NCBI GenBank assembly: GCA_027023665.1
Contig: JALVUY010000254.1
Location: forward strand, 1 to 5,866
Reading direction: 5' to 3'
DNA from: Methanocaldococcaceae archaeon
GTDB taxonomy: Archaea > AGJL01 > Methanococci > Methanococcales > Methanocaldococcaceae
Length of the DNA stretch: 5,866 nt
Numbering within the stretch: position 1 is the stretch's first letter; every line of letters begins with the position of its first letter. Below, in pieces: positions 1-5,800 of this stretch. Below the pieces are notes generated by a model. It was not told where the DNA came from. It saw only the letters and a list, made by a program, of their open reading frames with translations, and did no database searches. The translations under genes were made by a program, and so were the position numbers.

Positions 1-12
1 GTGTAGGAGTCC
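1..12. other. Left flank stub
   Basis: Only 12 nt precede the decayed repeat. A short CGGC-TT-GCCG inverted repeat straddles the boundary at 12-21. It is too small and lacks a T-run, so I do not call it a terminator. No gene can be assigned. Confidence 0.4.
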
Positions 13-42
13 GGCTTGCCGAGTTTTAGGTTGGCTAAAAAT
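13..42 (-). repeat. Decayed terminal repeat R0 (trailer end)
   Basis: Aligned to the repeat, this copy keeps the block TTTTAGGTTGGCTAAAAA (about 14 of the last 15 informative positions), while its first half on the + strand is unrelated. In the transcribed orientation the 5' half of the repeat survives and the 3' half, including the ATTGAAAC handle, is lost. That is the usual pattern for the last repeat at the leader-distal end. The interval to R1 (43-79) is 37 nt, a normal spacer length, so this is a true array member and s0 is the oldest spacer. Without a 3' half, nothing beyond it would yield a normal crRNA. Confidence 0.85.
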
Positions 43-244
43 TCTTCAAACAGCGATTTTATAATCAATTCTTACTTTAGTTTCAATTCCTCATAGGTTG
101 GCTACAAACTAAAGAAAATTACGCTTTTTTATTACAGGTTAAAAGTGTTTCAATTCCTCATAGGTTGGCTACAAACGTGGTTTCAGCTATCTTTTTCTGT
201 TTATTTGCTCCGTTGTTTCAATTCCTCATAGGTTGGCTACAAAC

Positions 245-281
245 AAAGGACGGGAACGATTAGTTCCCGTCCCGTTGAAAA
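245..281 (-). other. Spacer s3 with perfect 10-bp hairpin (possible internal terminator)
   Basis: The arms at 248-257 (GGACGGGAAC) and 263-272 (GTTCCCGTCC) are perfect reverse complements around a 5-nt loop GATTA. In the transcribed (minus) direction the GC-rich stem runs straight into TTT from the spacer and then GTTTGT from the next repeat, giving a T-rich tract. This resembles a rho-independent terminator. The source was probably an invader terminator, and the hairpin could reduce transcription of s2, s1 and s0. A diverged copy is spacer s44. Confidence 0.6.
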
Positions 282-311
282 GTTTCAATTCCTCATAGGT
301 TGGCTACAAAC

Positions 312-346
312 TATCTTCCGTGAGGTGAGAAATGAGCTATACAACT
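312..346 (-). other. Spacer s4 carrying a gene-start signature
   Basis: On the + strand it reads GAGGTGAGAAATGAGC: a Shine-Dalgarno-like GAGG six bases before ATG, then codons for Met-Ser-Tyr-Thr-Thr. It appears to be the start of an invader gene. Transcribed on the minus strand, the crRNA would be antisense to that mRNA. Confidence 0.6.
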
Positions 347-376
347 GTTTCAATTCCTTATAGGTTGGCTACAAAC
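347..376 (-). repeat. Variant repeat R5 (C13T)
   Basis: Position 13 of the repeat (+ strand) is T instead of C, giving CCTTATAGG in place of CCTCATAGG. The change removes no obvious stem and leaves the ATTGAAAC handle intact. The same substitution occurs in the next repeat, R6, and in no other. Confidence 0.95.
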
Positions 377-413
377 ATGCTTACGCCCGTAATAAAAAAT
401 CTTACTGTGCTTA

Positions 414-443
414 ATTTCAATTCCTTATAGGTTGGCTACAAAC
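414..443 (-). repeat. Variant repeat R6 (G1A and C13T)
   Basis: This copy shares the C13T change with R5 and also begins with A instead of G on the + strand. In the transcribed sense the handle would end ATTGAAAT rather than ATTGAAAC, which alters the last repeat base next to the following spacer (s5). The boundary is set by homology to the other copies; s5 is then 37 nt. Confidence 0.9.
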
Positions 444-1376
444 TTCCGAAGGATGTTCTTTTGAAAAGAAAACGAGACATGTTTCAATTCCTCATAGGTT
501 GGCTACAAACGGAACTTGCTCAGATGTTTCCGAATGTGCGTGCACTGTTTCAATTCCTCATAGGTTGGCTACAAACCCACGACCGTAAATATTATTGAAA
601 ACACCCTTAAACTGTTTCAATTCCTCATAGGTTGGCTACAAACCCGTCTTCTCTCCTAAAAAATACAGTCCCCTTATAAGTTTCAATTCCTCATAGGTTG
701 GCTACAAACTGAGCAAAATGTTTTTACTCCTGAGGTTGATTTTACGTTTCAATTCCTCATAGGTTGGCTACAAACTAAGCATGGTTAACGAAATTCAACC
801 GTCTTATGAGGTTTCAATTCCTCATAGGTTGGCTACAAACTAATTACGCCGAAATTACCACCGCCGTTCGCCCACGCAGTTTCAATTCCTCATAGGTTGG
901 CTACAAACTGAAGGTTCTATGTACACGCCTGAAGATTTTAATGAGTTTCAATTCCTCATAGGTTGGCTACAAACTTTTTTCTCCTTTGTGCATCACTTTT
1001 TTATACTTCAGTTTCAATTCCTCATAGGTTGGCTACAAACATATCTTAGTAGGGCTACTGCCGTTTTACTGATGTCAGTTTCAATTCCTCATAGGTTGGC
1101 TACAAACAGTAATACAAACTACATTGCACTAGGTAGATTAAATGTTTCAATTCCTCATAGGTTGGCTACAAACAAATTTTGCGCTGTTCATTTTATAGCA
1201 CCTTTAGCTGTTTCAATTCCTCATAGGTTGGCTACAAACTGCAAAGCACATAGAAGAAGAGAATAATAAACAGCAGAGTTTCAATTCCTCATAGGTTGGC
1301 TACAAACAGGCGTCGGTTTATTTACTCTCTCTCTCAACATAAGTCTGTTTCAATTCCTCATAGGTTGGCTACAAAC

Positions 1377-1412
1377 CAAATGGTAAAGGAGGCAATGTGG
1401 AAGATATGCAAG
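1377..1412 (-). other. Spacer s20 with a GGAGG ribosome-binding motif
   Basis: AAAGGAGG is followed four bases later by GTG (Val/Met-Glu-Asp-Met-Gln in frame). It is a possible translation start of an invader gene on the + strand, with the crRNA antisense to it. The start codon choice is uncertain. Confidence 0.4.
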
Positions 1413-1442
1413 GTTTCAATTCCTCATAGGTTGGCTACAAAC

Positions 1443-1478
1443 GTACCTTACCAAAAAAATGCCATTTGTAAGTAAGGT
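1443..1478 (-). other. Spacer s21 with a 7-bp inverted repeat
   Basis: ACCTTAC at 1445-1451 and GTAAGGT at 1472-1478 are perfect reverse complements at the two ends of the spacer. The crRNA guide could fold back on itself, or the target could be an operator or hairpin in the invader. Confidence 0.6.
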
Positions 1479-1508
1479 GTTTCAATTCCTCATAGGTTGG
1501 CTACAAAC

Positions 1509-1545
1509 TGTAAAAAAAGTGTAAAAAGTATTGACTTTTTATTTT
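1509..1545 (-). other. Spacer s22 with an A/T-rich hairpin
   Basis: AAAAAGT and ACTTTTT form a 7-bp stem around ATTG inside the spacer. It is probably a captured intergenic piece of an AT-rich invader. The weak pairing makes an effect on the array unlikely. Confidence 0.5.
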
Positions 1546-1844
1546 GTTTCAATTCCTCATAGGTTGGCTACAAACGTGATACCTGTTGTTTGAAATTGTT
1601 GTTTGTGTTCTGGTTTCAATTCCTCATAGGTTGGCTACAAACGAAGATTTTATCCGAGATTATTTGCGAAAAAGAATTGAGTTTCAATTCCTCATAGGTT
1701 GGCTACAAACATTATGGGAAACGCTCTTATCCCCGGAAATAAACTGAGGTTTCAATTCCTCATAGGTTGGCTACAAACATGTAGTAGTTTGTTCCTACCA
1801 CATAAGGTATGGAAGTTTCAATTCCTCATAGGTTGGCTACAAAC

Positions 1845-1882
1845 ACTTATGAGGAGGTGAAAAGTGAGTAAATATCACAGTA
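1845..1882 (-). other. Spacer s27 with a strong ribosome-binding site and GTG start
   Basis: GAGGAGG is followed after six bases by GTGAGTAAATATCAC (Met-Ser-Lys-Tyr-His). It is the clearest captured translation start in the array. The crRNA would be antisense to the mRNA. Confidence 0.6.
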
Positions 1883-2522
1883 GTTTCAATTCCTCATAGG
1901 TTGGCTACAAACTGAAACTCTATAGAGGTCCAGACGGAGATGCAAAGTGTGTTTCAATTCCTCATAGGTTGGCTACAAACAAAACGGTACGACGCACTCC
2001 TTTACAAGTGTTTTATCCGTTTCAATTCCTCATAGGTTGGCTACAAACAAAAATGTTGTGTTTTGGTAATATAAGAATCAAGTTAAGTTTCAATTCCTCA
2101 TAGGTTGGCTACAAACGTGTAACAAACTTCACCGAAGACAGAAGTGCGCTTGTAAAGTTTCAATTCCTCATAGGTTGGCTACAAACATATAGGATTGCTC
2201 GGAGACAGTGCAAGTTTCTTGAAAGGTTTCAATTCCTCATAGGTTGGCTACAAACTTATTATAATCAAGTGTACTATTTGAAAAAAATAAAGGTTTCAAT
2301 TCCTCATAGGTTGGCTACAAACTCACTTTGAAATTTAATTTTGCCTGTTCTTAGTAGGTTTCAATTCCTCATAGGTTGGCTACAAACCAAATTGAGAATA
2401 GGCTTTCGAAATTTGTAAAATTTATGTTTCAATTCCTCATAGGTTGGCTACAAACGCACAAAACCCGTTTATGATAGATAGAACTTTGCGAGGTTTCAAT
2501 TCCTCATAGGTTGGCTACAAAC

Positions 2523-2557
2523 CTGGAATGACATCAGTCCCGGAATTGCCGTATTCT
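2523..2557 (-). other. Spacer s37, first of an identical pair
   Basis: This 35-nt spacer (begins CTGGAATGAC, ends CCGTATTCT) is identical over its full length to s43 at 2928-2962. The neighbouring spacers on both sides differ, so a single spacer, not a block of units, is duplicated. Confidence 0.97.
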
Positions 2558-2927
2558 GTTTCAATTCCTCATAGGTTGGCTACAAACTTTATCACAAATA
2601 GGCATATTTCAATAAGTGAACAATTAGTTTCAATTCCTCATAGGTTGGCTACAAACGCAGGTTGTTGCTGACGGCGCAACAGATTACACACAGGGTTTCA
2701 ATTCCTCATAGGTTGGCTACAAACGCACTAAAATGCTCTGCAACCTGTTCTGCTTCATCTCTCGTTTCAATTCCTCATAGGTTGGCTACAAACCGGCTGG
2801 GCGTTATGGTTGCCTGAAAAGCCGATGGTGTTTCAATTCCTCATAGGTTGGCTACAAACTTGACTTGCAAGATATGCGGTATTAGTTTCTGTGATGAGTT
2901 TCAATTCCTCATAGGTTGGCTACAAAC

Positions 2928-2962
2928 CTGGAATGACATCAGTCCCGGAATTGCCGTATTCT
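2928..2962 (-). other. Spacer s43, second of an identical pair
   Basis: Identical over 35 nt to s37, 405 nt away, with five different spacers between them. It has the same length, boundaries and orientation. It could arise by recombination or gene conversion between repeats, or by repeated capture of one protospacer. Confidence 0.97.
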
Positions 2963-2992
2963 GTTTCAATTCCTCATAGGTTGGCTACAAAC

Positions 2993-3028
2993 GGACGGGG
3001 ACGATTAGTTCCCGCCCCGTTAAAAAAA
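2993..3028 (-). other. Spacer s44, diverged relative of s3
   Basis: After dropping three bases from the left of s3, 31 of 34 positions match. The differences are A/G, T/C and G/A transitions. The 10-position stem at 2993-3002 and 3008-3017 is kept apart from one wobble and one A/C mismatch, and the GATTA loop is identical. The offset shows a separate acquisition from a related element rather than a copy of s3. Confidence 0.8.
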
Positions 3029-3124
3029 GTTTCAATTCCTCATAGGTTGGCTACAAACCAAAACTGGTATCTGCAAACATTACATCCTCAATGAGTTTCA
3101 ATTCCTCATAGGTTGGCTACAAAC

Positions 3125-3160
3125 GTTAAATTCGTTCGCAAATATGTAATTTACGAACTA
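3125..3160 (-). other. Spacer s46, middle tile of a three-spacer contig
   Basis: The last 16 nt (TGTAATTTACGAACTA) equal the first 16 nt of s58. The first 14 nt match the last 14 nt of s54 with one mismatch. This suffix-prefix geometry is what overlapping protospacers from one target would give. Confidence 0.8.
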
Positions 3161-3255
3161 GTTTCAATTCCTCATAGGTTGGCTACAAACACCAACAGCG
3201 TTGGGTACATTTATGTATTCTTCTGGTTTCAATTCCTCATAGGTTGGCTACAAAC

Positions 3256-3292
3256 ATGTTTAGACTGTTCTAAATGTTTAGACCATTCTAAA
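3256..3292 (-). other. Spacer s48 with an internal tandem repeat
   Basis: The spacer is two imperfect 18-nt units, ATGTTTAGACTGTTCTAA and ATGTTTAGACCATTCTAA (16 of 18 identical), plus one base. The protospacer presumably lies in a tandem-repeat region of the invader, so the crRNA could pair in two registers. Confidence 0.9.
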
Positions 3293-3454
3293 GTTTCAAT
3301 TCCTCATAGGTTGGCTACAAACGTATAGTGAAAATCTTTCTGATTGAGAATATCGGGGTTTCAATTCCTCATAGGTTGGCTACAAACTTGAAAAAGAAAA
3401 ACACATCGAGTGCTGACTTCTGGAGTTTCAATTCCTCATAGGTTGGCTACAAAC

Positions 3455-3489
3455 ATGATGGGGAAAGGAGTGATGCACTATGGGCGAAG
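3455..3489 (-). other. Spacer s51 with a gene-start signature
   Basis: AAAGGAG is followed by two in-window ATG codons, the second nine bases after GGAG and reading Met-Gly-Glu. It is consistent with capture of an invader gene start on the + strand. Confidence 0.5.
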
Positions 3490-3652
3490 GTTTCAATTCC
3501 TCATAGGTTGGCTACAAACGCACCTTTATCGTTAGTAGCAGAAATGAAATTAAAACGTTTCAATTCCTCATAGGTTGGCTACAAACAGAAACTTTATTAA
3601 GCAAAGTTGAGCATACTAAAAGGTTTCAATTCCTCATAGGTTGGCTACAAAC

Positions 3653-3687
3653 TAGGACAGCGATTTTTTTTATGTAAAATTCGTTCG
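3653..3687 (-). other. Spacer s54, left tile of the contig
   Basis: It ends GTAAAATTCGTTCG, against the start of s46, GTTAAATTCGTTCG (13 of 14). Continuing through s46, the next target bases would be CAA, which is a 5'-TTG PAM in the crRNA orientation. It also has an eight-T run. Confidence 0.6.
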
Positions 3688-3786
3688 GTTTCAATTCCTC
3701 ATAGGTTGGCTACAAACCACTCAGTCGGTCGTCCTTAAAAAGTACGGTGAAGAAATGTTTCAATTCCTCATAGGTTGGCTACAAAC

Positions 3787-3835
3787 TTTCCAGCCGTCAT
3801 TTTCGGACGGGCATTCCAAGTTCCCAACCGTTTAT
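3787..3835 (-). other. Spacer s56, exceptionally long (49 nt)
   Basis: All other spacers are 35-40 nt, so this is a clear outlier with intact repeats on both sides. It contains a 5-bp stem, CCGTC at 3794-3798 and GACGG at 3806-3810. From 3805 it also shows GGACGGG, eight bases, GTTCCC, the same spaced blocks as s3 and s44, although the rest differs. It may be an over-length integration or a fusion of two fragments. Confidence 0.95.
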
Positions 3836-3933
3836 GTTTCAATTCCTCATAGGTTGGCTACAAACAAAAATTGAATCTTGCAGACCTGCTGCGGGATTTA
3901 TGAGTTTCAATTCCTCATAGGTTGGCTACAAAC

Positions 3934-3972
3934 TGTAATTTACGAACTACAACATATATAATCTATAATTGT
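3934..3972 (-). other. Spacer s58, right tile of the contig
   Basis: It begins with the 16 nt that end s46, then continues CAACATATATAATC. That gives the bases flanking the s46 protospacer as CAA on the + strand, again 5'-TTG in the crRNA orientation. The exact 16-nt sharing is very unlikely by chance among about 3 kb of spacer sequence. Confidence 0.8.
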
Positions 3973-4221
3973 GTTTCAATTCCTCATAGGTTGGCTACAA
4001 ACTGAAAAATTTAAAATCTTTCAAATCTTTCAAATTCTACTGTTTCAATTCCTCATAGGTTGGCTACAAACAAAACTCATAACCCCTTTTATATTAGCAC
4101 GCTTCGTGTAGTTTCAATTCCTCATAGGTTGGCTACAAACTTATAGACCAGCAAAACAGAACTTGCTATACATTAGTTTCAATTCCTCATAGGTTGGCTA
4201 CAAACTTGATTAACTCACGCT

Positions 4222-4244
4222 AAACCCCTGCCTGTGGGGGGTTT
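4222..4244 (-). other. Hairpin joining spacer s62 to repeat R63
   Basis: AAACCCC at 4222-4228 pairs perfectly with GGGGTTT at 4238-4244 (7 bp, 9-nt loop). The right arm includes the first four bases of R63. In the crRNA, bases of the 5' handle would be drawn into a stem with the spacer, which could weaken processing or targeting by this one guide. No T-run follows, so I do not call it a terminator. Confidence 0.6.
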
Positions 4245-5104
4245 CAATTCCTCATAGGTTGGCTACAAACGGAAAGCATACCTGCGCCCCATAGAATCGG
4301 TTTCAGTCCAGTTTCAATTCCTCATAGGTTGGCTACAAACGCGTTTGATAAGCGATGGAAAGAAATTATAGAAGACTAGTTTCAATTCCTCATAGGTTGG
4401 CTACAAACCTTTGAAGCGGCAGCTATAGCAGACCCTGCGAACAGTAAGTTTCAATTCCTCATAGGTTGGCTACAAACAAGTCGCAAGCCTGGGAAGCTTT
4501 ACTCAGAAGCATAGGTTTCAATTCCTCATAGGTTGGCTACAAACTTTACCTCTCGTGGACTAAAACCGTATTGTTGAGAAAGGTTTCAATTCCTCATAGG
4601 TTGGCTACAAACTAATCATACTTAGTCAATGAAAGCATAGCTAAATCAGTTTCAATTCCTCATAGGTTGGCTACAAACGTTGAGGTGCAGCAGGCATAGC
4701 AGTGCTATCAGATCCAGTTTCAATTCCTCATAGGTTGGCTACAAACCTTGCAATCATTTTTTGAAAATCTTTGTCGGTGATAGTTTCAATTCCTCATAGG
4801 TTGGCTACAAACAATAACAGATTTGCTACAGGTTTACATTCACCCTTTTGGGTTTCAATTCCTCATAGGTTGGCTACAAACTGGAAGTGGAGATGCAAGA
4901 GTTCAGTCTGTATATGTTGTTTCAATTCCTCATAGGTTGGCTACAAACGAAAAAGAAAGAAGCAGTACAAATGGTGTTAAATTTCATGTTTCAATTCCTC
5001 ATAGGTTGGCTACAAACGGCTTTGCTAAGAGATTACAGGAGATTTAAAAGAGAGTTTCAATTCCTCATAGGTTGGCTACAAACATCACTCTGGTCGAGTA
5101 CGCA

Positions 5105-5116
5105 CTGGTCGACCAG
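5105..5116. other. Perfect 12-bp palindrome in spacer s75
   Basis: CTGGTCGACCAG is a perfect palindrome within spacer s75 (5084-5119), and CTGGTCGA also occurs earlier in the same spacer. This resembles a captured dyad operator, and the guide could self-pair or dimerise. Confidence 0.7.
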
Positions 5117-5633
5117 AAAGTTTCAATTCCTCATAGGTTGGCTACAAACGCCAGACTTCTCTTTCTTCTCCTTTTTCTCCGTTGATGGTTTCAATTCCTC
5201 ATAGGTTGGCTACAAACCCGAAAGAAATTGAGCGGGAAATCGTGATGAATGCAATGTTTCAATTCCTCATAGGTTGGCTACAAACTAAGAGTTGAAGCAT
5301 GCTCTGCCCTGCCTCACTCTTCAGTTTCAATTCCTCATAGGTTGGCTACAAACACAGCAGCGGACGGCGCAACGATAGACATTCAGGATGGTTTCAATTC
5401 CTCATAGGTTGGCTACAAACGTGTTGCATGGTGGTCAAGCAGTTTGCCCGCAGCTCCGTTTCAATTCCTCATAGGTTGGCTACAAACCGGGCTGAATGTA
5501 CCTCTGGCTGTACTGGTCAATGTGTTTCAATTCCTCATAGGTTGGCTACAAACTTATTTACGAACACTTGAAAATGAGGCTCTGCAGCGGGGTTTCAATT
5601 CCTCATAGGTTGGCTACAAACTCGTCACAGTTT

Positions 5634-5661
5634 AGTATACAAAAGAAAGTAAAATTTTCAA
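5634..5661 (-). promoter_or_regulatory. Proximal array promoter candidate
   Basis: On the minus strand TTGAAA (5661-5656) is followed after 16 bp by TATACT (5639-5634), each a 5-of-6 match to the bacterial sigma-70 boxes. Transcription would start near 5627, about five bases before R83, so the pre-crRNA would have almost no leader RNA. This is the best-scoring promoter I find here. Confidence 0.6.
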
Positions 5662-5706
5662 GGTAAGATCCAAATCTGCAAATTTCGGGGCAATGTTTAC
5701 GATAAA

Positions 5707-5734
5707 ATTTTACAACAATATAACAAAAAATCAA
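5707..5734 (-). promoter_or_regulatory. Distal array promoter candidate
   Basis: On the minus strand TTGATT (5734-5729) is 16 bp from TAAAAT (5712-5707), 4-of-6 and 5-of-6 matches to sigma-70 boxes. The start would be near 5700, giving about 79 nt of leader RNA. It is weaker than the proximal candidate and could be chance in AT-rich DNA. Confidence 0.35.
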
Positions 5735-5760
5735 CAATTCTTTGCACTTTGGATTCCGTT

Positions 5761-5800
5761 CGTCGAAGTCCAGGATTTTTTACAGGATTGGAGGTCGACG
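5761..5800. promoter_or_regulatory. Imperfect dyad with nested direct repeats in the leader
   Basis: The arms CGTCGAAGTCC (5761-5771) and GGAGGTCGACG (5790-5800) pair at 9 of 11 positions across an 18-nt centre. The centre holds CAGGATT twice (5771-5777 and 5783-5789), 12 bp apart. The GC-rich arms stand out from the AT-rich leader. It lies just upstream of the distal promoter candidate, so a regulator or architectural-protein site is possible. A short terminator of an upstream gene is less likely, as no T-run follows the arms. Confidence 0.45.

Larger units (their letters stand above)
80..2859 (-). repeat. Direct repeats R1-R42 (trailer-side half)
   Basis: Intact 30-nt repeats begin at 80, 147, 215, 282, 347, 414, 481, 547, 614, 680, 746, 811, 879, 945, 1011, 1078, 1144, 1210, 1278, 1347, 1413, 1479, 1546, 1613, 1681, 1749, 1815, 1883, 1951, 2019, 2087, 2157, 2226, 2293, 2358, 2426, 2493, 2558, 2627, 2695, 2764 and 2830. 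All appear identical except R5 (347) and R6 (414). Spacers between them are 35-40 nt. Given the inferred polarity, these hold the older half of the immune record. Confidence 0.98.
13..5621 (-). CRISPR. Large CRISPR array: 83 intact repeats, 1 decayed repeat, 83 spacers
   Basis: A 30-nt repeat recurs about every 65-70 nt across nearly the whole window, separated by unique spacers of 35-40 nt (one of 49 nt). On the + strand it starts GTTTCAATTC and ends GGCTACAAAC. On the minus strand it ends ATTGAAAC, the typical 8-nt crRNA 5' handle of many type I-B and III systems, so the pre-crRNA is inferred to run right to left. The decayed repeat at the left end and the AT-rich promoter-bearing flank at the right end support this polarity. 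GTTT/AAAC at the repeat ends form a 4-bp terminal inverted repeat. Inside there is only a 3-bp CCT/AGG pairing, so the repeat RNA is essentially unstructured, which fits Cas6-type processing. No cas genes lie in the window, so the subtype is not determined. The array itself is certain; its direction is very likely. Confidence 0.99.
2898..5621 (-). repeat. Direct repeats R43-R83 (leader-side half)
   Basis: Intact 30-nt repeats begin at 2898, 2963, 3029, 3095, 3161, 3226, 3293, 3358, 3425, 3490, 3557, 3623, 3688, 3757, 3836, 3904, 3973, 4042, 4111, 4176, 4241, 4311, 4379, 4448, 4515, 4583, 4649, 4717, 4783, 4852, 4919, 4988, 5054, 5120, 5188, 5256, 5324, 5391, 5458, 5524 and 5592. I see no sequence variants among them. 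R83 (5592-5621) abuts the leader and would be the template for new integrations. The 79-nt step from 3757 to 3836 reflects the 49-nt spacer s56. Confidence 0.98.

Noticed and set aside
1..21. Small CGGC/GCCG hairpin at the left edge as an array terminator
   Set aside because: A 4-bp stem with a 2-nt loop and no T-run is not a credible terminator.
919..1266. 115-codon + strand open frame
   Set aside because: It runs through five repeats, and its peptide is repeat translation (FQFLIGWLQT, VSIPHRLATN) separated by spacer-derived residues. It has no ribosome-binding context and is an artefact.
1509..1545. TTGACT in s22 as a promoter inside the array
   Set aside because: No well-spaced -10 box follows, and AT-rich spacers give such matches by chance.
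3113..3328. 71-codon + strand open frame
   Set aside because: Its start codon frame begins inside repeat R46 and the frame crosses R47-R49. It is repeat-derived with no independent coding signal.
3323..4782. Shared TGAAAATCTTT between s49 and s70
   Set aside because: An 11-nt AT-rich match among about 3 kb of spacers is expected by chance, and the surrounding bases do not align.
4823..5204. Two overlapping + strand open frames (4823-5047 and 4887-5204)
   Set aside because: Both are chains of translated repeats in different frames across the array. Stop-free spacers here are chance.
13..5621. Reading the array as transcribed left to right
   Set aside because: The + strand repeat ends CTACAAAC, lacking the ATTGAAAC handle. 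The decayed repeat would then sit at the leader end, and only 12 nt of the left flank are in the window. The opposite direction fits all the evidence.
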